Assembly: GCF_963665245.1 (NCBI RefSeq)
Contig: NZ_OY762267.1
Location: 2,728,001 to 2,792,000 of the forward strand
Length of the DNA: 64,000 nt
Direction: 5' to 3'
Source: an uncultured Paludibaculum sp.
GTDB lineage: Bacteria > Acidobacteriota > Terriglobia > Bryobacterales > Bryobacteraceae
The notes beneath the pieces are model-generated. The model saw only the letters and a list, made by a program, of their open reading frames with translations, did no database searches and was not told the DNA's origin. The translations under genes were made by a program, and so were the position numbers. Positions 33,822 through 42,416 of this stretch are shown piece after piece; positions within the stretch are counted from its first letter, which is position 1, and the number at the start of each line of letters is the position of its first letter.

Positions 33822-35230
33822 AACTCGATCTCCAGCCGGGCCCGGGCCGACACCTGTCGGATCTGCTCTTCGCCACGGGTGTCGAGTTCCCGTGCGGCGG
33901 CGAGGCCAACTGCGGCGGCTGCCGTGTGCGGGTCCTCTCCGGCCAGGTCCCAGCCACCGCGCCCATGCGCCAGGTGCTTTCCGAGGAGGAGATCGCCGCC
34001 GGCTGGCGCCTTGCCTGCGTGGCGGAAGCCGACGGCCCTGTCTCCGTCGAGGTGGACCAGTGGACCGTCCGGATCCTCTCCGACGAGCAATCGGTAGCCT
34101 TGGAGCCGCGTCCGGGACGCGGCGCGGTCATCGACCTGGGAACCACCACGCTGGTCGTCCAGACGGTGGATCTGGCCACGGGCGAGGTCCTCGGTGTCGA
34201 GACGGACCTGAATCCCCAGGCCCGCTTCGGTGCCGATGTGATGAGCCGGATCCAGTATCAGCTCCACCACCCCGGTAGCCTGACCGGGTTGATCCGGGAG
34301 CGGCTGGGCGCCATGCTGCAGGGCTCGGGCCCGCTCGAAGAGATTCTGATCGTGGGCAACACCGCGATGCACCACCTCTTCTGCGGTCTGGACGTCGAAC
34401 CGCTCTCCCATGTCCCCTTCGAATCGCCCACCCTGGGGGCGGTCCAGGTCGAACTGGACTGGCCCGGACCGGCTATCTTCCTGCCCAACCTGGGGGGGTT
34501 CGTTGGCAGCGATCTCCTGGCCGGGATCGTTGCGACTGGCCTGGATACGTCCAGCCACCGGACAGCGCTCTTCGACATCGGAACAAACGGCGAAATCGTC
34601 GTCGGATCCAGCCAGGGCATCCGGTGCGCCAGCACGGCGGCCGGCCCGGCGTTCGAGGGTGGCCGCATCTCCAAGGGCATGCGCGCCGGGGCGGGAGCCA
34701 TCGACAGCGTCCACGCCGGGTTGGAGTGCCGCGTGATCGGCGGCGTCCCGGCGCGAGGCATCTGCGGCAGCGGCCTGGTGGACGCCGTGGCCGTGGCCCG
34801 GCAGCAAGGCCTCATCCTGCCCGGCGGCCGCGTCACAACAGCCGACAGGCGGATCCCCCTCACCCCGGAAGTGGCTCTCACGCAAGGCGATATCCGCGAA
34901 CTCCAACTAGCCAAGGGCGCCATGGCCGCCGGGCTGAAGATGCTCAACCCCCATCCGCCCGAGAAGCTCTATCTGGCCGGAGCCTTCGGCAACTACATCC
35001 GCCAGTCCAGCGCCTGCGCCATTGGGCTCCTGCCGGAAGGCTGCCTCGTGGAGCCAGTCGGCAACTCCGCCCTGCGCGGCGCGCGCATCCTACTCCTAAC
35101 ACCTTCGACCCGCCGGGAGCGACTCGAACGCCTGCTTTCGATCACGACACATGTCGAGTTGGCCAGCGATCCGGACTTCCAGGATCTGTTCGCCGAGTCC
35201 ATGACCTTAATGTCCTACACACTGGAGTGA
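33818..35230 (+). CDS. Corrinoid reductive activator, 2Fe-2S plus ASKHA domain (RACo/DUF4445)
   Basis: 470 aa. An N-terminal 2Fe-2S ferredoxin domain has Cys26-x5-Cys32-x2-Cys35 and Cys67 (PCGGEANCGGC ... RLACVA). A linker and an ASKHA ATPase domain follow: AVIDLGTTTLVVQ phosphate loop, IVGNTAMHHL, ALFDIGTNGEIV and GICGSGLVD. This is the RACo family, which reduces inactive Co(II) corrinoid back to Co(I) using ATP. It is shorter than the usual 600 or so residues. The start is GTG, overlapping the UroD-like stop as GTGA. It closes the corrinoid operon. Confidence 0.93.
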   Translation: MKLDLQPGPGRHLSDLLFATGVEFPCGGEANCGGCRVRVLSGQVPATAPMRQVLSEEEIAAGWRLACVAEADGPVSVEVDQWTVRILSDEQSVALEPRPGRGAVIDLGTTTLVVQTVDLATGEVLGVETDLNPQARFGADVMSRIQYQLHHPGSLTGLIRERLGAMLQGSGPLEEILIVGNTAMHHLFCGLDVEPLSHVPFESPTLGAVQVELDWPGPAIFLPNLGGFVGSDLLAGIVATGLDTSSHRTALFDIGTNGEIVVGSSQGIRCASTAAGPAFEGGRISKGMRAGAGAIDSVHAGLECRVIGGVPARGICGSGLVDAVAVARQQGLILPGGRVTTADRRIPLTPEVALTQGDIRELQLAKGAMAAGLKMLNPHPPEKLYLAGAFGNYIRQSSACAIGLLPEGCLVEPVGNSALRGARILLLTPSTRRERLERLLSITTHVELASDPDFQDLFAESMTLMSYTLE

Positions 35231-35256
35231 CCGGCGTCACGGTCCCGGGTCGCGCA

Positions 35257-35799
35257 ATGAACGACAATAGAAGTATGATTCGTGCGGAAGCCCTGTTCGC
35301 CAAGAAGTCCGAGCGATCCACTCTGGATGCGCCGCTGGACCACCTCAAGGCCTGCCACCGGCGCATAGAAGAGCGCCTCGACACCATGGAGCGCGCCGCC
35401 GCCCGCCTGGAAACGCACCGCGACCGAGCCCTGGAAGCGTTTGAAAGCGCCTTCCATTTCATGGACACCAGTGGAGTCATGCACACCGAGGACGAAGAGT
35501 TGAGCGTCTTCCCGAGGCTCAGGCCGCTGATGGAGCCCGGTGAACTCTCTTACCTCGCCGGTCTGGAACACGAGCACACGGAGGCTCACCGGCTCTACAC
35601 CGAGCTCAAGGATATCTACTCCGCGCCCGGCGATGTCTCTCAAATCAAAAGCGTTGTCTCCCGCCTGGCGACTCTCTACCGGGCGCACATCCAGTCGGAA
35701 GACAAGACTCTCCAGGGCTATGCCGCCCAGCACCTGGTGCAGGAAGATCTGGCCGCGATCTCCGCCGAGATGAAGGCCCGCCGCAACCCGGCCGCCTAG
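35257..35799 (+). CDS. Hemerythrin-like domain protein
   Basis: 180 aa, all-helical. The hemerythrin HHE pattern is visible: DHLKACHRRIEERL near residue 30, MHTEDEELSVFPRL near 80 and LEHEHTEAHRLY near 110, then HIQSEDKTL near 150. These histidines and carboxylates would bind a di-iron centre. It may sense or scavenge O2 or NO, useful beside an oxygen-sensitive corrinoid system. Start is ATG 35257 or 35275; neither has a strong ribosome binding site. Confidence 0.85.
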   Translation: MNDNRSMIRAEALFAKKSERSTLDAPLDHLKACHRRIEERLDTMERAAARLETHRDRALEAFESAFHFMDTSGVMHTEDEELSVFPRLRPLMEPGELSYLAGLEHEHTEAHRLYTELKDIYSAPGDVSQIKSVVSRLATLYRAHIQSEDKTLQGYAAQHLVQEDLAAISAEMKARRNPAA

Positions 35800-35804
35800 T
35801 TCTC

Positions 35805-36461
35805 CTACCTCGAGAAGACCGCGATGTATTGCGAATTCTCGACGGTATCGGTGGTCTCCAGCAGCTTGAACCCCTGCGCCTGCACTTCCTTGATCACCGC
35901 GTCCTTATCGATTCGGATGTGTTCCATCGGGTTTCCGCCCGGCCCCATTGCACCGGGACGGCGATAGTAGTCGACAACCGCGAACTTTCCACCGGGTTTC
36001 AGGGCCTTGCGAATGGAGGCCAGCATCTCGGCTGGATAGTCGTAGTGGTGGTAAGCATCGACAGTCACCGCCACATCGCAGCAGCCCGCGGGCAGTTTCA
36101 CGTCTTTTTCGCTTCCCAACACAAATTTAATGTTCGTCGCGGCGGCATGCCGCTTCTTCGCCGCGCTGAGGAAGTCGTCGAAGATGTCCTCGGCGTAAAC
36201 GTGTCCCGTCGGCCCCACGGCGGGCGTGAGCGCACTCAACAGCGCTCCGGCGCCGGTCCCGATGTCGGCCACGGTCTGGCCGGGCTGGATCTTGAGGATC
36301 TTGACGATGGTCTCGGCATGGATGCGATTGGGACGGTCGGGCGCACCCAGGCTGGTAAGCATGCCCTCCCGGCCCTCCGCCGTGCGGTAGCGGGCATTTG
36401 CCTTGTCGGCGGCCTGCCCATACAGCGTGGCGGTCGCAAGCAACAGCATCAGGATCTTCAT
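35805..36461 (-). CDS. Exported class I SAM-dependent methyltransferase
   Basis: 218 aa with a signal-like N-terminus (MKILMLLLATATLYGQA). The SAM motif I is VADIGTGAGALLSAL, followed by the acidic HVYAEDIFDDF and the post-I motif VAVTVDAYHHYDYP. Periplasmic methyltransferases of this look are frequent in Acidobacteriota, with unknown substrates. It shares one base with the stop of the homoserine dehydrogenase gene (TGATG), so it is co-translated with it. Confidence 0.88.
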   Translation of the reverse strand: MKILMLLLATATLYGQAADKANARYRTAEGREGMLTSLGAPDRPNRIHAETIVKILKIQPGQTVADIGTGAGALLSALTPAVGPTGHVYAEDIFDDFLSAAKKRHAAATNIKFVLGSEKDVKLPAGCCDVAVTVDAYHHYDYPAEMLASIRKALKPGGKFAVVDYYRRPGAMGPGGNPMEHIRIDKDAVIKEVQAQGFKLLETTDTVENSQYIAVFSR

Positions 36462-37765
36462 CAGACTCCCTTCTCCATGGGCAGCGCCAGCGGCGGCTCC
36501 ACCATGAACGGCAGGCGGCCCATCTTTTCGACGGCCAGGCGGACCGCCGATTCCGGTGAGTTTTCGAGGGTGATGACGAAGGGCAGATTGTGCTTGTCCA
36601 GATCAGGCAGCTGGAGCACGGCGTCGATCGAGATGGAGTGCTCGGCCAGGATGGAAGACAGGTCGCGAATGATGCCCGGTTGATCGGTGATCCGGAAGCG
36701 CAGATACCACGGGCGCTTCTGCAACCCGATCTCCAGCGGTTTCGACTCGGTGAGACTGGTGAAGGCGAAGGGGGGGACGCGATGAGCCGGCTCGGGGCGC
36801 AGAGAGCGCGCCACGCGCATCAGGTCACTCACAACGGCCACACCGGTAGGGTTGGGTCCGGCGCCGCGGCCATAGTAGAACGTATCCGCGCCAAACGTCC
36901 CACGCGACCACACGGCGTTGTAGGCGCCTTTGACGCCGGCCATGATGGCCCGCTTGGAAAGCAGCGCGGGCCGCACGGATACAAACAGGCCGCCGTCCAC
37001 ACGCCGGGCGGAGCACAGCAGCTTGATGGTGCAGTCGAGTTGGCTCGCGTACTGGAAATCCGTGGGACTGATGCGCCGGATGCCTTCCGTCGGGATATCG
37101 GCGGGCGCCAACTGCACGCCGAACGCGAGGGAGGTCAGCAAGGCCAGCTTCGATCGCGCGTCGAAACCATCGACATCGGCGGTGGGGTCGGCTTCGGCGT
37201 AACCCAGTTTCTGCGCTTCGGCCAGCACTGCGTTGAAGTCCGAGCCATGATCCTCAATCTCGGTGAGGATGTAGTTGCTGGTGCCGTTCAGGATGCCGAA
37301 CAGGGTCTCGATTCGGTCGCCCGCGATGCCCTCGCGCAGGACGGAATGAATGGGGATGCCGCCGCACACGGAGGCTTCCATCGCCAGGGTGACCCCGTTC
37401 GCTTCGGCCTGCCGCCAGAGAGCAACACCCTCCAACGCGACCAGCTCTTTGTTCGCGGTGACCACGGACTTGCCGGCGGCGAGCGCGGCTTCCACGACTT
37501 CGCGGGCCGTGCCCGTGCCTCCGATGAGCTCGGCCACGACATCCACGTCGGGACTCGCGACTACCTCTCGCCAGTCCGGTGTGACCAAGCGAGGCTTGAG
37601 CCCCGCAGGCAGCGTTTTGGTCTTCACGCTCCTGGAGCAAACAGCCGTGACATTCAAACGAAAGCCCAGTTTGCGGGCGATTTCGTCCCCGTTTTCAGCC
37701 AGAATGGTAAGTGTCCCACTGCCGACATTGCCGAGGCCAACGATGCCTAAATTGACGTCCTTCAT
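36461..37765 (-). CDS. hom: Homoserine dehydrogenase
   Basis: 434 aa. Reduces aspartate semialdehyde to homoserine in the threonine/methionine pathway. The NAD(P) loop is GIVGLGNVGSGT. The catalytic region contains NGTSNYILTEIEDHGSDF and AEADPTADVDGFDARSKL. A C-terminal ACT domain (WYLRFRITDQPGIIRDLSSIL) indicates feedback control, probably by threonine. Start MKDVNLG at 37763-37765; the upstream extension MLNLLL is unlikely. Its 5' end overlaps the divergent small secreted-protein gene by about 23 bp. Confidence 0.96.
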   Translation of the reverse strand: MKDVNLGIVGLGNVGSGTLTILAENGDEIARKLGFRLNVTAVCSRSVKTKTLPAGLKPRLVTPDWREVVASPDVDVVAELIGGTGTAREVVEAALAAGKSVVTANKELVALEGVALWRQAEANGVTLAMEASVCGGIPIHSVLREGIAGDRIETLFGILNGTSNYILTEIEDHGSDFNAVLAEAQKLGYAEADPTADVDGFDARSKLALLTSLAFGVQLAPADIPTEGIRRISPTDFQYASQLDCTIKLLCSARRVDGGLFVSVRPALLSKRAIMAGVKGAYNAVWSRGTFGADTFYYGRGAGPNPTGVAVVSDLMRVARSLRPEPAHRVPPFAFTSLTESKPLEIGLQKRPWYLRFRITDQPGIIRDLSSILAEHSISIDAVLQLPDLDKHNLPFVITLENSPESAVRLAVEKMGRLPFMVEPPLALPMEKGV

Positions 37766-38096
37766 TAGAAGCAAGTTTAGCAACTGGAAAGGCCCGGCCC
37801 TTGCGGCCGTGGTGCTCGTCCTTTCGTTGACCGCCCTCGCCCAGTTCCCACCTCAGCCAAACGACGACCCCGAGCCGAAACGACTGCCGAACGGCAAGCT
37901 GCAATCGGAAGAGATCCTGAAGGCGGACCACAAAGCCAACCTGAAGGACCTGGAACTGCTGCGGAAGCTGAACGACGACATCGGGGCGGAGCTGGAAAAG
38001 AACAAGGGGCTCGTGCTTTCGCTCAAGTCTGTCAAGGATCTGGAAGAGATTGAGAAGATTGCCAAGCGAATGCGGACGAGGATGAAGAGGTACTGA
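37743..38096 (+). CDS. Small secreted acidobacterial protein
   Basis: 117 aa. The N-terminus is a signal peptide (GPALAAVVLVLSLTALAQ), followed by a charged, helical segment rich in Lys/Glu/Leu (SEEILKADHKANLKDLELL ... EEIEKIAKRMRTRMKR) that should form a helical hairpin or coiled coil. No function is known. ATG 37743 lies inside the 5' end of hom on the other strand; a later GTG near 37809 would avoid the overlap but would cut the signal peptide. It ends 19 bp before pyrR. Confidence 0.7.
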   Translation: MPKLTSFIRSKFSNWKGPALAAVVLVLSLTALAQFPPQPNDDPEPKRLPNGKLQSEEILKADHKANLKDLELLRKLNDDIGAELEKNKGLVLSLKSVKDLEEIEKIAKRMRTRMKRY

Positions 38097-38115
38097 AGTA
38101 GTAAACTGAACTGCG

Positions 38116-38667
38116 ATGAGCGCAACGCGAGAAAAAGCCCAACTGATGAGCGCTTCCGAGATCGACCGTACCCTGGTGCGGCTCGCTCACGAGGTGCTGG
38201 AAAAAACCATTGACCTGGAGAAGCTGGCCTTTATCGGCATCCGGCGGCGCGGGATTCCGATGGCACAGCGGCTGGCGAGAAAGATCGAGGAGTTGGAGAA
38301 AGTCCATGTGCCGGTGGGCGTGCTGGACATCAAGCTCTACAGGGACGATCTCTCGACGGTAGGCCCGAAGCCTGTGGTCAGCGACACGAAGATTGACTTC
38401 TCGGTCGCCGGCCTGGATGTCGTGCTGATGGACGACGTGCTCTACACCGGCCGCACGATTCGTGCCGCCCTCGACGCCCTCTTTGAACTGGGCCGTCCGG
38501 CGCGCGTGCAGTTGCTGGTGTTGATCGACCGCGGCCATCGCGAACTTCCGATCGAAGCGCAGTATGTGGGCCGCAAGGTACCCACATCGTCCCGCGAGAT
38601 CATCGAGGTGAAGTTCCAGGAGATCGATCAGCTCGAAAAGGTGCTGCTGGTGGAGAAGGTCGACTGA
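38116..38667 (+). CDS. pyrR: PyrR bifunctional regulator/uracil phosphoribosyltransferase
   Basis: 183 aa. The PRPP-binding loop is VVLMDDVLYTGRTIRAAL, preceded by IGIRRRGIPMAQRLA and VPVGVLDIKLYRDDL, all typical of PyrR. It binds pyr mRNA in response to UMP or acts as an uracil salvage enzyme. It heads the pyrR-pyrB-pyrC operon. I did not find a clear attenuator hairpin before or within the operon, so the regulatory mode is open. Confidence 0.95.
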   Translation: MSATREKAQLMSASEIDRTLVRLAHEVLEKTIDLEKLAFIGIRRRGIPMAQRLARKIEELEKVHVPVGVLDIKLYRDDLSTVGPKPVVSDTKIDFSVAGLDVVLMDDVLYTGRTIRAALDALFELGRPARVQLLVLIDRGHRELPIEAQYVGRKVPTSSREIIEVKFQEIDQLEKVLLVEKVD

Positions 38668-38679
38668 GGAGGCGCAGCC

Positions 38680-39591
38680 ATGCCGCAGGGCCTACTCGGA
38701 ATTGAGGGCGTCGAACGGGCCGAGATCGAGCAGATCCTCGAACGAGCCCGCGCCTTTCAGCCGCACGGTGGACAGACCTTCGCCAAGGTGAACACGTGTA
38801 CCGGGCGTTTAGTGGTGAACATGTTTTTCGAAAACTCGACGCGCACGCGCTCGAGTTTTGAGATTGCTGCCAAACGCCTGGGCGCGGACACGCTGAGCAT
38901 CACGGCCTCGGGCTCCAGCGTCACCAAGGGCGAGAGTCTGGTGGACACCATCAACACGCTGGTGGCCATGCGTCCCTCGGCCATCGTGATGCGGCATGCC
39001 GCATCGGGCGCGCCGCACTTCCTTTCCCGCCACCTGACGACGCCCATTGTCAATGCGGGCGATGGAACGCACGAACATCCTACTCAGGCCTTGCTGGACG
39101 CCCGCACGATTCTCGACCGCTGCGGCCGTCTGGAGGGTCTGCGCGTGGTCATCATCGGCGACATCGCGCACAGCCGCGTGGCGCGATCGAACATTCACCT
39201 GCTTTCGAAGTTCGGAGTCGATCTGGTGCTGTGCGGGCCGCCCATGCTGCTGCCTCGCGAGATGAGCCACGTCGCGCCGGGCGTCACGCTGGAGTACGAC
39301 CTTCAGCGCGCCGTGAAGGATGCGGACGTCATCATGATGCTGCGCGTTCAGCTCGAGCGGATTCATGAACCAACCATGCCGGCGGGCGAGTACTTCCGCT
39401 TCTACGGCTTGCGTCAGGAGCATATGGCCCTGGCCCGGCCCGATGCGATCGTCATGCATCCAGGCCCGATGAACCGCGGCCGTGAGATCTCTTCGGAAGT
39501 GGCCGACTCGCAGCAGTCGATGATTCTCAGCCAGGTGGAGAACGGCGTGTCGGTGCGCATGGCGGTTCTGGAAAGGGTACTGCTGCAGTGA
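38680..39591 (+). CDS. pyrB: Aspartate carbamoyltransferase catalytic subunit
   Basis: 303 aa. Condenses carbamoyl phosphate and aspartate in pyrimidine synthesis. The carbamoyl-phosphate loop ENSTRTRSSFE, SSVTKGES, the DGTHEHPTQALLD motif and the C-terminal VMHPGPMNRG are all present. It is 12 bp after pyrR and overlaps pyrC by GTGA. No pyrI regulatory subunit is nearby, which suits a class B/C enzyme that works with PyrC. Confidence 0.97.
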   Translation: MPQGLLGIEGVERAEIEQILERARAFQPHGGQTFAKVNTCTGRLVVNMFFENSTRTRSSFEIAAKRLGADTLSITASGSSVTKGESLVDTINTLVAMRPSAIVMRHAASGAPHFLSRHLTTPIVNAGDGTHEHPTQALLDARTILDRCGRLEGLRVVIIGDIAHSRVARSNIHLLSKFGVDLVLCGPPMLLPREMSHVAPGVTLEYDLQRAVKDADVIMMLRVQLERIHEPTMPAGEYFRFYGLRQEHMALARPDAIVMHPGPMNRGREISSEVADSQQSMILSQVENGVSVRMAVLERVLLQ

Positions 39592-40883
39592 AACTGCTGA
39601 TTCAAAACGGGCGCGTCATCTGCCCCGAGACCGGCCACGACGCCGTTGCGGATGTGCTGATAGAAGACGGCCGGATCGCCGGCGTGGCCCGGGGCATCTC
39701 CGCCGAGGGCGCCAAAGTGATCGACGCCGCGGGCCTGGTTGTGGCACCCGGTTTCATCGACATCCATGTCCATCTGCGGGAACCCGGGTTCGAACACGCG
39801 GAGACCATCGAGACGGGTGCCCGGGCGGCGGCGGCAGGCGGGTTCACCACCGTTTGCTGTATGCCGAACACCAACCCGGTAAACGATTCGGCGACCGTGA
39901 CCAAGTACATCGTCGAAACGGCACGCCGGAAGGCGGCCATCAACGTCTTCCCCATCGGCGCCATCACCAAGGGGAGCAATGGCGAGGAACTGGCTTCGAT
40001 CGGCTCGATGATCGCGGCCGGCGCCGTGGCTATCAGCGACGACGGCAAGCCGGTGATGAACGCGCGGGTAATCCGGCGCGCCATGGAAACGGCCCGCGCG
40101 CTGGACATTCCCGTCATCGAGCACTGCGAGGATCTCAATCTCAGCGCGGGCGGCGATATGCACGAGTGCGACGACTCGGTGCGGCTGGGATTGCGCGGCA
40201 TACCTTCGGCGTCGGAAGACGTGATGGTGGCACGCGATATCATCCTGGCCGAACTCACCGGCGCCCGTTACCACGTCGCTCATATCTCGACACAGAATGC
40301 CGTGGCCATGGTCGCCTATGCCAAGCAGCGCGGCCTGCGCGTGACCGCCGAGGCCACGCAACACCACATTGCCCTCGACACGGGGCACATGAAGCCGTAT
40401 GACTCGGCGTACAAGATGAAGCCGCCGCTTCGCTGCGCCCACGACGTGCAGGCGGTGGTCGGCGGTGTCGTTAGTGGGGCGATCGATTGCCTGGCGACAG
40501 ACCACGCGCCGCATGCGGGCGACGACAAGATGCAGGAGTTCGAGCGCTGCCCGTTCGGCATCATCGGCCTGGAAACCGCGCTCGGCGTCTCACTCGAAGT
40601 ACTGGTGCATTCCGGGCTGGTCAGTCTGCCGCGCCTGATTGCGCTCTATACCTCGGAACCGGCGCGTGTCATCGGGTGGAAGGGCGAACTGGCGCGCGGC
40701 GCGCTGAAACCCGGCTACGTCGGAGATGTGACCGTGTTTCATCCTGAGTATCCCTGGGTGTACGACGTCAGGAACAGCCTGTCGAAGTCCAGCAATACGC
40801 CGTTTAGCGGACGGACGTTCCGCGGCGGACCCATCCTGACCATCGTCAACGGCGAAGTGGTCTGGCGCGCATCGGGATTCTGA
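39588..40883 (+). CDS. pyrC: Dihydroorotase
   Basis: 431 aa, class I dihydroorotase of the amidohydrolase superfamily. Metal ligands are seen in DIHVHLREPGFEHAET, the segment IEHCEDLNL and the catalytic Asp in TDHAPHAGDDK. It cyclises carbamoyl-aspartate to dihydroorotate. GTG start inside the pyrB stop implies coupled translation, and the two enzymes may form one complex. Confidence 0.96.
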   Translation: MKLLIQNGRVICPETGHDAVADVLIEDGRIAGVARGISAEGAKVIDAAGLVVAPGFIDIHVHLREPGFEHAETIETGARAAAAGGFTTVCCMPNTNPVNDSATVTKYIVETARRKAAINVFPIGAITKGSNGEELASIGSMIAAGAVAISDDGKPVMNARVIRRAMETARALDIPVIEHCEDLNLSAGGDMHECDDSVRLGLRGIPSASEDVMVARDIILAELTGARYHVAHISTQNAVAMVAYAKQRGLRVTAEATQHHIALDTGHMKPYDSAYKMKPPLRCAHDVQAVVGGVVSGAIDCLATDHAPHAGDDKMQEFERCPFGIIGLETALGVSLEVLVHSGLVSLPRLIALYTSEPARVIGWKGELARGALKPGYVGDVTVFHPEYPWVYDVRNSLSKSSNTPFSGRTFRGGPILTIVNGEVVWRASGF

Positions 40884-40918
40884 GTCCCGGCGCTCGCGGA
40901 GGGGTCGAGAATGGGCCC

Positions 40919-41692
40919 CTAGCCAGTTGACTTCCGGCGCTGTAGCCAGGTGTTGCCGAAGTAGCTGACAGCGGAGAAGTCCACCGACTCTTCGAAGGTG
41001 GGGACCCACCGGCGGCGGGTGAATTCGGGGTGGCAGCGGAGAAACTCATCGACAGCGACCGAGGGGTTGTCGTGACTCCAGATCCTTTCTCCCGTGGGGA
41101 GCGCGGCCAGGTCCGCCAGATTGCTGTCGGCCACTACCAGGTAGGAGCCATCGGTGACCAGAGGCGCGAAGTTCTCCAACTCGGCGGCCACGTGCCTGGC
41201 GGAATGGTCACTGTCGAGAAAGACGAAGACGCTGTCGCCGGGGGGAATCATGGCTTGGACGGCGAGCCCGGCGCCCGATGCGGCGGAGTCGGATTCGACC
41301 AGCGTCACCAAGCCGGCGGCATGCTCCGCCAGAGCCTCGCGCACACCTGGGCGAACTTCCGACTCCACGGAGATCACGCGGCCGTGGCCCATCAGCCGGC
41401 ACAGTGAGGCAAACCACAGCGTGCTGCCGCCATCGTAGACGCCGGTCTCAATGATCACCGAAGGTCTCAAGCGCCAGATGGCTTCGGCCAGGCGCAGCAT
41501 ATCGTCGGGCAATTGCAGAAATTGCCGGTCCATCCAGGAGAATGTCGCCCAGTGGCCGAGATTCCAGCCCAGCTTCAACCATTCGCGCGATAGCAGGTGA
41601 AACGCCTCCGGACTGTAAAGCGGAAGGCTGGCTTCACGGCCCGCTTCGGAGACATCGAGACGCGCGCTGCTGGTATCAATGGTAATGATCAT
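40919..41692 (-). CDS. CmcI-like methyltransferase/hydroxylase family protein
   Basis: 257 aa. The sequence VIIETGVYDGGSTLWFASLC is the SAM-binding start of the cephalosporin hydroxylase (CmcI)/rhamnosyl O-methyltransferase family, followed by RVISVESEVRPGVREAL and VFVFLDSDHSARHV. It probably O-methylates a sugar or secondary metabolite. Its start codon shares the bases CATG with the divergent methyltransferase, so the two genes have no space between them. Confidence 0.85.
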   Translation of the reverse strand: MIITIDTSSARLDVSEAGREASLPLYSPEAFHLLSREWLKLGWNLGHWATFSWMDRQFLQLPDDMLRLAEAIWRLRPSVIIETGVYDGGSTLWFASLCRLMGHGRVISVESEVRPGVREALAEHAAGLVTLVESDSAASGAGLAVQAMIPPGDSVFVFLDSDHSARHVAAELENFAPLVTDGSYLVVADSNLADLAALPTGERIWSHDNPSVAVDEFLRCHPEFTRRRWVPTFEESVDFSAVSYFGNTWLQRRKSTG

Positions 41693-42416
41693 GGATTCTT
41701 TCCAATTCGACCTCGAGGAGATGAAGCGGCACGATGCGGAGGCGGAGCGGCGATTTCCGGGGCCGGACTATCGCCAGGTGCTGCGCTGGCTGCATGAGCA
41801 TCTGAGGCCGAGAGTGTACGTGGAGATTGGCGTGCTGCGCGGCGACACGATGCTGCTGGCGAATCCAGATACCGTGGCCGTGGGCGTGGATCCGGCAGCC
41901 GACGTGCAGGCACCGCTGCCGCGGAATGCACGGCTCTTTCGCATGACTAGCGACGACTTTTTCCAACGGGAGGAACTGGACGCGATCTGTGCATCGGACA
42001 GCCTGGGGTTGGCCTTTGTCGACGGATTGCACCTGTTCGAGCAGGTGATTCGTGATGTCCACGGCCTGATGGACTATGCCGGCCCGGAGACCATCGTGGC
42101 CCTGCACGACACGGTCCCGCTGAACGCGGAGACCTCGACGCGGGTTCGGAGGACGGAGTTCCACACGGGTGACGTCTGGAAGGCGGTCGTCTATTTGCGA
42201 GCGCATTGGCCGGAGCTGCGAGTCCTGACGATTCCGGCAGCGCCGACAGGCATTACGCTGCTGCGCGGATTCGGCGCCAGACAGACGGCCACGCCGGATG
42301 GGGCGTTGCTCAGCCGGATTGCAGCGTTGGACTGGCCGTATTTCGAACAGCATCACACACGGTTCCTGAATCTTGGGCTGAACGAGCAGGCGGCGCTTCA
42401 TTCCTTCTGCCAGTAA
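41691..42416 (+). CDS. Class I SAM-dependent methyltransferase (Methyltransf_24-like)
   Basis: 241 aa from ATG 41691. It shows YVEIGVLRGDTMLLA as the SAM loop and LAFVDGLHLFEQVIRDV ... IVALHDTVPLN, typical of Methyltransf_24 proteins found in glycan and natural-product clusters. Its start overlaps the divergent CmcI-like start, so promoters must lie within the opposite genes. Its 3' end overlaps the convergent TylF-like gene by 19 bp. The target is unknown. Confidence 0.85.
   Translation: MDSFQFDLEEMKRHDAEAERRFPGPDYRQVLRWLHEHLRPRVYVEIGVLRGDTMLLANPDTVAVGVDPAADVQAPLPRNARLFRMTSDDFFQREELDAICASDSLGLAFVDGLHLFEQVIRDVHGLMDYAGPETIVALHDTVPLNAETSTRVRRTEFHTGDVWKAVVYLRAHWPELRVLTIPAAPTGITLLRGFGARQTATPDGALLSRIAALDWPYFEQHHTRFLNLGLNEQAALHSFCQ

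Noticed and set aside
37743..37765. Frameshift or misassembly at the hom / secreted-protein overlap
   Set aside because: Both genes are intact with family-like N-termini; a small head-to-head overlap or a later start is simpler.
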